Origin: Pholis gunnellus
Taxonomy: Eukaryota; Chordata; Actinopteri; Perciformes; Pholidae
DNA: 64,000 nucleotides
NCBI GenBank assembly: GCA_910591455.2
Contig: OU342815.1
Span: 20,212,072-20,276,071, forward strand
Direction: 5' to 3'
The translations under genes and the position numbers were made by a program. The first letter of the stretch is position 1. Each line of letters begins with the position of its first letter. The notes below the pieces were generated by a model, which was not told the DNA's origin, did not search any database, and saw only the letters and a list, made by a program, of their open reading frames with translations. This document shows positions 38,501-46,993 of the stretch, one piece after another.

Positions 38501-39038
38501 GATATGGGGCTGCTGCGTAAGCTCATTCAGTTTTTAAAGAAGAAATCAGAACATTTCAGTCATAGTGACTAAACAGATAAAAAGACTTCATCCTCTGAAC
38601 AAGAGTCTGCCATTAGTCTCAGGAATCAATATTGTAGGAAGGTAATAGCTCTTGCTGGTGCTTGCTCTTACTGCCCCTGAGTGTTCAGATGAATGTACTG
38701 CAGGCATGAGCAACCAATAAGTGAAGACTAAATCAATCTATCCTATTTGATTAATAATTGAGTCTATGAAACATCAAAGACATGCCCTTTAAACTAGTGT
38801 TTTAAAGATGCCTATTTCAGCTGAAGAAACAGTTCACACGTTTGAAGCACGACAAAAAACAAACAAACACTTCTATTGGTTACCTATGCCGTATTTGGAG
38901 CGGTAGTAGTCTTTGGTGAAGTTGTCACAGTCAGTGAGGATCACTCTCCTGCCCCATACATTCACTTCTCCACCCAAAGTCAGATCACAGTCCTTATAAA
39001 AGTCATCATGAACAGCTCCAGTCTGAGAGAGAGAGAGA

Positions 39039-39103
<65 letters not shown>

Positions 39104-39758
39104 TAAAAGGGAGAATGAGATGACAGAACGACCACGAATGAGACATTACTTTTGAACCCGGTGCAGTCACACTGTCTCCGTCAGAATGGTGTTCATGTAC
39201 AAGCTCACCTAATACACTATATGGTCACAAATATGTGCACAACCACACACTACATGCATACTGGCGAGTCAAGTTCTTCCACACGCAGAAAAACATTACT
39301 TTATGGATTCATGTTTTTCTGCAGGAGGGCAGCAATTTGCTAAAACAGGAAAGGCCCTTCCCACGAACTGTTGAAATATCATTATATGCTCTAGTGTTAA
39401 GATTGATATTAACTTATTGCCATGTCAGTACTGCAACCTCTTGGTTACACACACGACAGTCTCCCTCACTGCAGCGCCGCTTTGTGAGTATTTACTTTTC
39501 AATTCTAATTTTTCTTATTGTCATATCAGCATGTTTGTGACGTGAGCGTGGCTGAGGCAGGACATACTTTCAGGTTGTCCAGGAGGTAGTGTTGTTCCTG
39601 ATTCATGGGGACGATCACATTGAGCACTATGCGGTCCGTGATCTGTCCAGGCTGCTCCATTTGGACCGCATGCTACAGAGAGATAACAAACAACCACATG
39701 CAGAAACTGTTGTTGCACAAAACACACTGTACAGCACAAGATCTTGATGCACACATCT

Positions 39759-39832
<74 letters not shown>

Positions 39833-40005
39833 GGGGGGGGCAGTCTAATAGAATTAAGAGACAGAGTAAAGAAGGGATCTGTCTTTAAGGATGTGGTGGA
39901 ATCCCATTGGATGGAGGATTCTGGTCAACCTTTAGGGCTGACATTTAATAAAAGGCATCAGAACAAACAAAATTACTGGACTGAAAACACACTCACAGAC
40001 AGACA

Positions 40006-40041
<36 letters not shown>

Positions 40042-41962
40042 ATTGAGGCCTGGCTGTCTTTCAAGTTGAATTAGGCTTCAGTCAGTAACTGGAGGAGAAA
40101 GCCAAAATGCTTGAGGGAGACTGGATGCTGCAGCCGTCCTGTCAGACTGAATGAGGCCTGGGTGAAGGGAGGGATGGCGGGAGGAAGATGAAAAGAAGCC
40201 ACCCAACCAGAAAGAGAGTCACTGCAAGCCTTTAGCTTTGGAATAACTATCTACACGTAAAACGTGCAAATGGACATGGAAATTGAACACACTAAATGGA
40301 CGAGACAAGCTGTGAAACACATTCTGCTACATTCATGTACTCCCTAAATGTTCCTTACCACCCTTGAGAATTTATCAATTTTTCTGACGTTTCCTGTCAA
40401 GCATGTTTCTCTCTATATTATAGAAAATTCAGCAATTTCCATTATGCTGTAGGATCTGTGTATTTTCTTTATTCCTCTGACAACAAATGTAGTCCTCGTC
40501 TACTCTCCCACGGCCCGAGACTTCCACACACCCGATGAACTTATACTATCGTGGTGCCTCACCTTGGGTAGTTTGCCGCGGTGTAGGAACTTGGGCACAG
40601 TGTCCCTCCCAGAGTTTGGTGGAGCGGTCTCCAGGATCTCTACGGTGTCATCACCCAGGTAGTAGTGCAGAATGAGCTCCCGCCGGTCCGTGAACACATT
40701 CTCTGTTTCGTCCCACAAGCAGTTGAAGCGCAGGACTCTGTGGTCGTGCTCCAGGAACTGCTTCAGTGTGTCACGCTTCTCGTACGGCCGAAGTGGATTC
40801 ATGTTTTTCTCAATCTGGACGAGGGACCATGTGGTAAAAATAAACAATACATATTATCTACACGTGCAAGAGAGAGATTTTTGTTTTGGCAATTAAATTC
40901 TTCAAGGGTAAGTATCAGTGATTTGTACGTCGGCACCAGTACCATCAACTGGGCAGCAGTGTTGAGTAAATGATTACTTCATCCAAATAATATGAAATGC
41001 AAACACATAAGTAACTCCCCTCTATGCAACGCTGGATTTTATCTTTGTTATTTTTATAAATCTCTTCATCCTCTAAAGACAATAGAAAACCTGATTCCTA
41101 CCTCTTGCCGGAGTTTGCTGTAGGTATCATCAGGTACAGTGGTGGGGTAATTGAGGCGCACCCCAAGTTTTGTGAGAAAGTTCCTGGTAAAAGAGTCACA
41201 GTTGGTCACGGTGAATGTGCGCGAGTACAGCACCATCTGTTGGTTGATGTTGAAATGGTAAATGTGGTAGAACTGGTCATCATTTGGGGGCGGCAGCGGG
41301 ACACGTTGGCGCCGAATAAGTATTCCTATCACAGGGAACAACGACACAGCAGTGGTAAGGGACAGGTATTACATTACACAGGGACGTGCATTGGCTGTTT
41401 GATTTGTGTAATGGATCATTTGGACAATTGGAGTTTTGAATGCATAAAAAATAGATTTTCATTTGAGCTACATTGACTAGACCTTTCCTGTGATATGACA
41501 CACACCTTGAGGGATGCCACTGTTCTTGTACTCTGGCTCCACCACCTGAACGGTATCATCCTCCAGGTGGAAGTAGATCTTACACTTCCTGATCCTGTTT
41601 GTCTCATGTTGTGCGTGAGGCACAGCTTCCTTGAAGAATGCTTCAAAACACAGAACCTGGAGGAGCGAAAGGGCATTTTGTGAGAGAGAGTCAACAAATT
41701 GATTTTTCAAGATTTCTTTAATGATGTAACAGAAATATGCAAATGTAAATTCAAGTGACGCATTGGTGGAAGTGCTTCAAACTAAACTTATCAATTCTAT
41801 AATCCAATAGAAGTGTTGTGCTGTACTAAGAGACACAATAAACAATAGAGAACATTAGCTGTGCTGTTTGCAATATATTCACTTTCTTTTAAAGCCACTG
41901 CTGAAGTTGTTTAAATTAGACATCCATATAACCAGTGCTCCATTCAACTGTTAGGGACAGAA

Positions 41963-42000
<38 letters not shown>

Positions 42001-43450
42001 AACCAGGAAGGTAAAAGTGATCAATTCACCTGTTTGTCGAAGGCTACCCATGATGGCAGATCCCTGCCCTGTCCTTTGGGGTAGACAGAATACTTTGGTT
42101 TAATCTTCTGGCCAACTAACGGCTCTCCTCCAATGCCGGGCTTCTCGAATCCCACCATAGGTAATCCATTGTAATACTCAAACTGTTGGGATTTGTGGAA
42201 TCTCTGCTTCCCCAGCTGTAGTACAGAACAGAGAAAGGTGTCTCTACTCAGCTGTCAACCTTAAAGGAATGATCGCTTTCTATGAAAAACGTACTGTAAT
42301 ATGGGCTTACTATGGTATACAATCATTACATCAACTAATGACTTGACGCATTTATAATTAACTAACCTATGAACAGGTCAAGTGCACACAAAGCAGGCAT
42401 TTATGTAGAGCTAAATGCTGCCTACAATAAAGTCTATTTGCATAGCCTAGCATGACATATTCACCTGGAAATTACACTTCTGATATTACATTCAGTCGCG
42501 GTGCATTATTATCAAGCTCAAGACTTTGAAGTGCTTGAGAATGCTCAACTCCACTGCAGCCAAGTCTCTGATTACTAAATATGTAATGCTTTACTGGTTC
42601 TTCAATGTGGAAAGTAATAACAAGTAACGTCAACTAACTGTCAAAGAAATGCAGTGGAGTAAAAAGTTTCCCTCTGAACTGAAGTAGAAATATAAAGTAG
42701 CATAAATGGAAATACTCAAGTGAAGTAACGTTGCAAGTAACGCTATGTCAAAATAGTACTTAACGTTGCAATACTCGCTACTTAACAGTTTACACAAGCT
42801 GAAGAAAACTCTTCATGTAACGGGTCTGTTTGAGACTTCAACTCATATCTAAAATGATTTTTGTTGTATCAGCTACATACCCACCGTTACATTAACAGTT
42901 ACTTTAACCGTTACACAACGCTACATTAAGGCAGTTGGTTTTGTTTAGTTTATTTATTTTGCAAGATTCAAACAATAAAATAAAAATAAACAAACATAAC
43001 AGAGATAAATTAATATCGCAGTACAGGAAGAGGCAAAAAGCCAACTGGGCTTATTTGAAGCCTCCACCTATATAATATTACAATATTACAGAGAACATCA
43101 AATGAATATGCGATATGCAGAATATTATTGACAAGATGTTTTACAAGATATGAAATGTGATAATAAAATCAATACATTACAAACAAAAAAAATGTAATTG
43201 TGTAGATTGTGTGCCTGTGAGAGTAAATATAGAAGATTAAACTGCTGAATGCACAATTAGCCTGCTACCTATCAGTACCGTTGGCTAGCGGACATAGTCG
43301 CTAACTTCTAGCTAACTAAAGGAATGCAGTAACGCTTCCCAAAGAGACCTCGGCTGAAGTGAAAACACGCGGGTGAACCACAGCGCGCACTGAATGCAGT
43401 ACACTTACTTGTTTGTTGGGAGAATTCCCGGGTAGAAACGGTAACGCCAT
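33207..43450 (-). CDS. efhc2: EF-hand domain-containing protein 2, complete 15-exon gene, 745 aa
   Basis: EFHC2 is a microtubule inner protein of motile-cilium doublets, related to EFHC1. Joining the 15 exons listed separately gives 2238 nt in one frame: 745 aa against 749 in human. The N-terminus MALPFLPGNS is nearly the human one; an in-frame Met 20 codons upstream is ignored for that reason. Three DM10 domains sit at about residues 76-183 (from VLCFEAFF), 226-366 (from VLRFNCLWDE, to SKYGI) and 420-527 (from SVLNFSAKM, to NYMEQ). Each has the DDTV/DDSI-type core and the DCDNFTK or DADEYT-type end. A degenerate EF-hand follows (DPSNTGFISYES, which lacks the acidic twelfth position), then a second calcium-loop-like segment near the C-terminus. 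Several acceptors are embedded in simple repeats. Neighbours fundc1 and ndp match human Xp11.3. Confidence 0.97.
34042..34164. repeat. (CA)n array with internal 74-bp duplication
   Basis: The non-repeat segment ACTCACACAGCCAAACATAC occurs twice, about 74 bp apart, each followed by a pure CA run. This indicates a segmental duplication inside the microsatellite. Confidence 0.9.
34358..34424. repeat. (GT)n microsatellite, ~33 units
   Basis: Uninterrupted GT array in efhc2 intron 14. Confidence 0.95.
34707..34806 (-). CDS. efhc2: efhc2 exon 14
   Basis: Acceptor GCTGTAG, donor GTAAGA (phase 0). Encodes FADGDEIDYHAFLAGINW, a second EF-hand-like loop, matching human FEDSEKQIDYKSFFSALNW. Residues up to 703. 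Confidence 0.95.
35089..35181 (-). CDS. efhc2: efhc2 exon 13
   Basis: Acceptor TCTCCAG, donor GTAAGA, split codons at both ends. Encodes TGRLSTKETRTICKG and LPLPEKLLGGLLS, matching human residues before the last EF-like loop. Confidence 0.95.
35262..35334. mobile_element. 73-bp mini-element with TIRs
   Basis: Left CATAAACTGTATATAAA and right, reverse-complemented, CATTGACTGTATATATA: a 17-bp inverted repeat with three mismatches. The ACTGTATATA terminus is one I associate with a common teleost MITE group. It would be a heavily deleted copy. Confidence 0.5.
35532..35586. repeat. (GT)n microsatellite, ~27 units
   Basis: Uninterrupted GT array in efhc2 intron 12. Confidence 0.95.
36120..36314 (-). 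CDS. efhc2: efhc2 exon 12
   Basis: Acceptor GCCACAG, donor GTAAGC, both ends splitting codons. Encodes GLLTGLDCGLSEHEVLVLGR through KPFEEFPELDKAF, the helical linker between the EF-hand regions. Confidence 0.95.
36725..36858 (-). CDS. efhc2: efhc2 exon 11 (degenerate EF-hand)
   Basis: Acceptor TCTAAAG before FPKANVGNILSKL. The frame from exon 10 fixes this acceptor rather than the AAAG ten bases further in. Ends TCG TTC AG at donor GTACAG. Carries the loop DPSNTGFISYES. Confidence 0.93.
37061..37257 (-). CDS. efhc2: efhc2 exon 10 (end of third DM10)
   Basis: Acceptor GCCCCAG, donor GTAAGG. Encodes KFLQRGRVKKPGQELFKSEM and LDADEYTFNYMEQ, nearly identical to human. Confidence 0.97.
37635..37765 (-). 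CDS. efhc2: efhc2 exon 9 (start of third DM10)
   Basis: The acceptor is a 26-base C homopolymer then AG; donor GTAAAA. Encodes CSVLNFSAKMV and FTISFYLCDDSICMFE. The split codon from exon 8 (AG + T) gives Ser, as in human. Confidence 0.96.
37768..37793 (-). repeat. C26 homopolymer forming the exon 9 polypyrimidine tract
   Basis: 26 consecutive G on the plus strand. Read on the gene strand it abuts the AG of the efhc2 exon 9 acceptor. Length may be unreliable because homopolymers are hard to sequence. Confidence 0.9.
37893..38052 (-). CDS. efhc2: efhc2 exon 8 (linker between DM10-2 and DM10-3)
   Basis: Acceptor CCTTACAG, donor GTCGGA (a weak donor). Encodes a proline-rich linker and PPYNGFGSEEDSLRSC, which matches the human PPYNGFGSEEDSLRNC. 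Confidence 0.96.
38053..38883 (-). other. efhc2: efhc2 intron 7
   Basis: Begins GTAACC and ends TTACAG. No repeat array or exon seen. Confidence 0.85.
38884..39022 (-). CDS. efhc2: efhc2 exon 7 (end of second DM10)
   Basis: Acceptor TCTCTCAG directly at the end of a (CT)n array; donor GTAACC, phase 1. Encodes DDFYKDCDLTLGGEVNVWG and DCDNFTKDYYRSKYGI. Confidence 0.97.
39025..39098 (-). repeat. (CT)n array forming the exon 7 polypyrimidine tract
   Basis: About 37 GA units on the plus strand (one GGG interruption). On the gene strand the CT array runs straight into the CAG of the exon 7 acceptor. Confidence 0.95.
39568..39672 (-). CDS. efhc2: efhc2 exon 6
   Basis: Acceptor CTCTGTAG, donor GTATGT, phase 0 both sides. 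Encodes QPGQITDRIVLN, matching human QPGQITDRAVLN, and a fish-specific stretch within the second DM10. Confidence 0.95.
39761..39831 (-). repeat. (CT)n array upstream of efhc2 exon 6
   Basis: About 35 GA units on the plus strand, followed by a G-run; lies about 90 bases before the exon 6 acceptor on the gene strand. Confidence 0.95.
39832..40562 (-). other. efhc2: efhc2 intron 5, remainder
   Basis: Holds a CA array at 40008-40040. No exon seen. Confidence 0.8.
40563..40814 (-). CDS. efhc2: efhc2 exon 5 (start of second DM10)
   Basis: Acceptor TCGTCCAG, donor GTGAGG, phase 0 both sides; 84 residues. Encodes PLRPYEKRDTLKQFLEHD, RRELILHYYLGDDTVEI and SGRDTVPKFL, closely matching human. Confidence 0.98.
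41102..41325 (-). CDS. efhc2: efhc2 exon 4 (end of first DM10)
   Basis: Acceptor CTGTGATAG, donor GTAGGA. Encodes LPPPNDDQFYHIYHFNI and DSFTRNFLTKLGV, matching human DAFTRNFLRKIGV. Confidence 0.97.
41506..41656 (-). CDS. efhc2: efhc2 exon 3 (start of first DM10)
   Basis: Acceptor CTCCTCCAG, donor GTGTGT, phase 1. Encodes VLCFEAFFKEAV and IYFHLEDDTVQVVEPEYKNS. Confidence 0.97.
41657..42029 (-). other. efhc2: efhc2 intron 2
   Basis: GT array at 41970-41998 on the plus strand, about 30 bases inside the intron from the exon 2 donor. Nothing else recognised. Confidence 0.85.
42030..42215 (-). CDS. efhc2: efhc2 exon 2
   Basis: Acceptor CTACAG, donor GTGAAT, phase 0 both sides; 62 residues. Encodes GKQRFHKSQQFEY, EKPGIGGEPLVGQKIKPKYS and LPSWVAFDKQ, the conserved pre-DM10 block. 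Confidence 0.97.
42613..42760. mobile_element. Internal fragment of the CAGTGGWGG-type teleost repeat
   Basis: Blocks ATGCAGTGGAGTAAAAAGTT, TATAAAGTAGCATAAATGGA and AATACTCAAGTGAAG are the typical internal order of that abundant fish element. Confidence 0.55.
42930..43190. repeat. Possible LINE/SINE-derived dispersed repeat
   Basis: AATAAAATAAAAATAAACAA and GGAAGAGGCAAAAAGCCAAC then CTGGGCTTATTTGAAGCCTC resemble 3' pieces of a teleost retroposon seen in many fish sequences. Family not confirmed. Confidence 0.35.
43409..43450 (-). CDS. efhc2: efhc2 exon 1 (start codon)
   Basis: 14 codons, MALPFLPGNSPNKQ, ending phase 0 at donor GTAAGT. Matches the human N-terminus MALPLLPGNSFNR. Confidence 0.93.
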
Positions 43451-43527
43451 GGCTGTAACACTTAAAACGGGTCGAGTCACTTCTTCATGCATCGGAGCAG
43501 CTGCGGACATCCAACGGGCTGTTGTTG

Positions 43528-43541
43528 TTTACCATGGAAAC
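43528..43541 (-). promoter_or_regulatory. efhc2: RFX X-box in efhc2 promoter
   Basis: On the gene strand GTTTCCATGGTAAA matches the RFX X-box GTTNCCATGGNAAC at 13 of 14 positions, 78 bases upstream of the efhc2 start codon. RFX factors drive cilium genes through X-boxes close to the start, which fits an axonemal protein. Confidence 0.65.
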
Positions 43542-43769
43542 CTTTTTGTTTCGGGAAGTCTCCAAGCGACGTTCAGAATAGGGGGGGATCACATTTTACA
43601 GGCAAATATTGTACTTTTTAACTGCAGTTATTGTAGATTAGTTACTTTGCGGATGCAGATTATAAATTCTAAATATAAACCAACAAATAATTATATCATT
43701 ATAGGTTGAAGTTATTAAAATCACCTTAAAGCGATGTACACAATTCTGAAATGGGCCATTCTGCATTAA

Positions 43770-43895
43770 GAGTAATGAGACTATTTGTGTACTTTTACTT
43801 GAATGCAGGGCTTTTACTTAGTTTGTTCACACTTTAATATTGCTATATTTACTTAAGCAAAAGCGCTGAATACTATTTCCTCCACTGCTGTAAAC
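43770..43895. mobile_element. End fragment of the CAGTGGWGG-type teleost repeat
   Basis: TTTACTTAAGCAAAAGCGCT then GAATACTATTTCCTCCACTG gives the family terminus on the reverse strand. Confidence 0.6.
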
Positions 43896-44062
43896 TAAAG
43901 AGGCATGCATACTTTCACTTACTCTTTGATTATGGCCACTATACATCTGTGGTACACCGTAAGAGAAGCTCAGATAATAAACACTTAACATGCAATTACT
44001 CTAAAGGCATCCAAGACTCAAGGTTAAAAGGGAAAAGACATACTTCAACTGATTTGGTTCTT

Positions 44063-44068
44063 TTTATT
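44063..44068 (-). terminator. fundc1: Possible distal fundc1 poly(A) signal
   Basis: AATAAA on the minus strand about 870 bases past the stop; a nearer one is at 44507-44512. Which is used is unknown. Confidence 0.35.
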
Positions 44069-44936
44069 TGTTCATCAAACTTACATTGTAGACAAACCAT
44101 AGCTTTTGGTACTTAAAGCATCAATGTATTGCTACACAAATTACATAAACAAAAAGAGATGCAGGGGAGGCAGACATAACCCATCAAACATGTGGCATCT
44201 CTCAAAAAAAGGCATAACAATCGCTTATCCATCAGCAAGATGATCGAGTACAATGTCTGGAATTGGAAAATATAACGCGGGCACTGATGGAATCCTGTGG
44301 ACACCACCTGCCGTGTGAGGGTGAATTTAAACCTACTTGCTCTGAGCTGCATTACGCTCGGCTTAAATGCGCGCAACAAGGCAGCGATAACGATACTCTT
44401 CTTCTTTCATTGTTTCACAATGACAGTTTGGTAAAAATAAATAAATAGAAACATTCTGATAGCCTCTACACTTTCTTTTTAAACATAATTTAGCACGATA
44501 TGCATCTTTATTTGGCCTGGAAGGTGGAGTATTTTAAGAGGGTTCAACCATTGTGGATCTTGAAGAAGGCCTGACTGCTGAAACGTCATCTGAATGAAAT
44601 AGACATGCATGTGGAGGCAGAGTGCGCGACACGTTTTCCCTACTTTACGTCCAGTGATCAGCACCTCATTACAACCTTTGGTGTGCGTTACTTTTCCAGA
44701 ATTCTATCCCAGAAGTCCCACATTAAATTGACGGTGCTTGTCACATGTACAGTATTAAAGTAGACAAAAGGAAGTGCAGCTTGTGTAGAAACACAGAGCT
44801 ACAAGCTAATCTTAAATAGGTTGCTTGCTGTCGAAACACTTAACTCCTCCTCCTCCCCTCCAGCAATGGTTTATCATGTTTCCCTATAGCTTCTCACAAC
44901 ATTTAAAAGGAATAGACTGTTGTTCTTTGGCAGACC

Positions 44937-45014
44937 CTAAGACACCAGGCCGATCAGGAATCCTCCAATGAAACCACTTGTGACAACAATGTTTTTCTTC
45001 ACAAACACTGTGGA
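44937..45014 (-). CDS. fundc1: fundc1 exon 5
   Basis: Acceptor CTTCTTCAG; 25 residues (STVFVKKNIVVTSGF ... IGLVS) and TAG. Last membrane segment. Confidence 0.96.
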   Translation of the reverse strand, partial: STVFVKKNIVVTSGFIGGFLIGLVS

Positions 45015-46993
45015 CTGAAGAAGACAGAAAAACGGGTTTCAGTAAATAAAGTAAAGTTACAAACCGACATTAATTCACATTGAAATGCAATACAGTGGAT
45101 TTAACCTTTTCAGTTATTGAGCGGTTTTCTGATTCCACACCACATTTTCAAAAGCAGGGATCAGCTTGAGTAACTCATTTGAAGGAGAGTACAAACATGT
45201 TTCAATCTAATTAGACACACTGAGTAAATTATAAAGTTGTTACTTTATTTAATTTTTAAAAGATATGTTGTTTTTTTCAATTTTGAGTGTAATTAATGTA
45301 AATACTGACAGGAAACATTGCCAAAATAGAGAAAGGGAAATGAAATCAAACGGGAGACATCGCGGTTATACAGCAGGAATTTGGAGAACAAGGCCACCAG
45401 GACGTCCCAACTGTATTCTATATCCCTCAGGCCTGATAATGACGTTCTGATCTCCCTTTGTGCGACAATCAAAACCAACACACACAAGTCTTACCTTCTC
45501 AACAAATGTGTTGATCTCTGGGCCGGCTTGATTGGTGCCCTTCTTTATCTGCTTCTTAGCTTTGTTGACATCCTTCTCCACCCTCTTCCAGTCCACTTGG
45601 ATATAGCCACTGTTGTTAGCTATCTGGAGAAAGAGTCACGGCAAAATGAAACATAGACGAGAGGCAGATTTCACCACAATGATTTCCTTATTTCTTTATA
45701 GTGTCGCAAGAATACCTGCAACAGCAGAAGACCTCCTCCGACAGATGTAGCAGCTACTTTTCCCACCTTCTGGAAGAGATATCCTGCACACCTAAAATGA
45801 ATCGAGACAGAGAGCATGATGGGTAATCTAACATAATGAATGACTTCAACAGCCTTTAAATGAATCATGAGCATTCTGTATTAACCACGTACTCTTAATA
45901 ATACTGAATACACATCTATATGCAACCCCACCTACAAGTTTATATTTTTACGATCTATACTGTTGACTATTTTTGGCATATTAAATATTGTACTTATTTT
46001 AGATTGTCACCTCATTGTTAACTTAGACTGGCATGTGTGTGCGCTGTAAATGTGCACTCTTCCCACTTTGCATTGCAAATGCTGCACAGCAATTTCCCTC
46101 TGGACAAATGAAGTTTTAGCTTATCTCGAAAACTGTAAAGTTTGCATGACCCTGAATGGCCCAACACTTAAAAGGTCTACCAAACACATTGTTAAGTATG
46201 ATACACCAAGTGCACGATCATGTAATGTAAGGGTAGAAAGGATGGACAGACAGGGATTTATCTTTCTTAGTTTCAGTAGTAATGTGTAGCCTGTATATTC
46301 CTGCAGCACAAGGCAGGCCTCTCCATTCACACAGAAGGAAGAACAGGGGTGATAGAGGAGGGCCCAGATCAGGGAAAGATACATCTGAAAAGAATCCAAG
46401 GCTCCAGGGACCATGCGGAATCCATCTTATTTATGTCCGAGCCAGTCCAAATGATTTTTTTTGCAACGTTTATCATATTGGTGCATAGAAAACTAAGTAC
46501 GAGAGTAAATAAGGAGCATCTGAAGGCAACACAATGCATTTCTAAAAGGAGAATATTTACCATCCACTAGCTCCCCCTATGGCTAACTGTGTGGCCACGG
46601 AGTACTTCTCCGCTAAGGGGCCGGAGTTTTTCCCGAAGAGGCGGTTCCACCATCGCTGACGTTTGGCGTATTCCGTCAGGTCCACGACCTTGTCGTAAAT
46701 CTCCTCTTCCAGCTCTTGCAACGGAACAATACGAACAGACAGAAGCATACATTAGCAACAAATCGAACTTAGTAAAGTTCTGAGGCCTGACTACAAGTTA
46801 GCATCACACTGGTTACGCGCTGGTAAAGGGTTGTCAGCGGGAGGGAATCGTTAAATAAAGATACCAAAGTCTGTTAAATAGAAGTTTAAAACTGTCGCTT
46901 CGAATGTCTCACTGCTCAGATTAGACGATGTCCTGAACTGGATGAAGAATTCTTTAGTTCACAGGCCTGCTTACCCTTGTCGCGGTTCGCCAT
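44937..46993 (-). CDS. fundc1: FUN14 domain-containing protein 1, complete 5-exon gene, 151 aa
   Basis: Outer-mitochondrial-membrane mitophagy receptor that binds LC3/GABARAP in hypoxia. Five exons join in one frame to 151 aa (human 155). The cytosolic N-terminus carries YDKV (residues 13-16), fitting the LIR pattern [WFY]xx[LIV]. It is followed by DLTEYAKRQRWWNRLFG and SGPLAEKYSVATQ, the family signature. Hydrophobic segments are GGASGWCAGYLF, the GGGLLLLQ region and the C-terminal IGGFLIGLVS. The FUN14 block VDWKRVEKDVNKAKKQIKK is almost human. The ATG at 46993 is chosen for its strong context (CAAAATGG) and homologous length; an in-frame ATG at 47026 would add 11 residues. FUNDC2 is excluded by the N-terminus and by the efhc2-fundc1-kdm6a order. 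Confidence 0.96.
45015..45494 (-). other. fundc1: fundc1 intron 4
   Basis: GTAAGA to TTCAG. No repeat or exon recognised. Confidence 0.85.
45495..45623 (-). CDS. fundc1: fundc1 exon 4
   Basis: Acceptor TTCTCCAG, donor GTAAGA, phase 0 both sides; 43 residues with GYIQVDWKRVEKDVNKAKKQ. Confidence 0.97.
45716..45791 (-). CDS. fundc1: fundc1 exon 3
   Basis: Acceptor CATTTTAG, donor GTATTC. Encodes CAGYLFQKVGKVAATSVGGG and LLLLQ, the first membrane hairpin. Confidence 0.97.
45792..46560 (-). other. fundc1: fundc1 intron 2
   Basis: GTAAAT to TTTAG. Nothing recognised inside. Confidence 0.85.
46561..46714 (-). CDS. fundc1: fundc1 exon 2 (LIR and family signature)
   Basis: Acceptor GTTGCAAG, donor GTAAAT (phase 2). 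Encodes ELEEEIYDKVVDLTEYAKRQ through YSVATQLAIGGASG. Confidence 0.96.
46975..46993 (-). CDS. fundc1: fundc1 exon 1 (start codon)
   Basis: MANRDK plus one base, donor GTAAGC. Joining to exon 2 in phase 1 gives a Glu codon and keeps the frame. The short first coding exon matches the gene's usual structure. Confidence 0.82.

Larger units (their letters stand above)
42216..43408 (-). other. efhc2: efhc2 intron 1
   Basis: Contains an internal fragment of the CAGTGGWGG teleost repeat (about 42613-42760) and a possible LINE/SINE 3' piece (about 42930-43190). Confidence 0.8.
43542..44936 (-). other. efhc2 upstream DNA and fundc1 3' UTR
   Basis: Contains a diverged teleost repeat end (43770-43895) and two minus-strand AATAAA signals for fundc1 (44507-44512 and 44063-44068). 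No exon seen. Small open frames at 44113-44448 look fortuitous. Confidence 0.6.

Noticed and set aside
43451..43510. Upstream in-frame Met extending EFHC2 by 20 residues
   Set aside because: Human EFHC2 starts at the equivalent of MALPFLPGNS, and the upstream residues have no counterpart.
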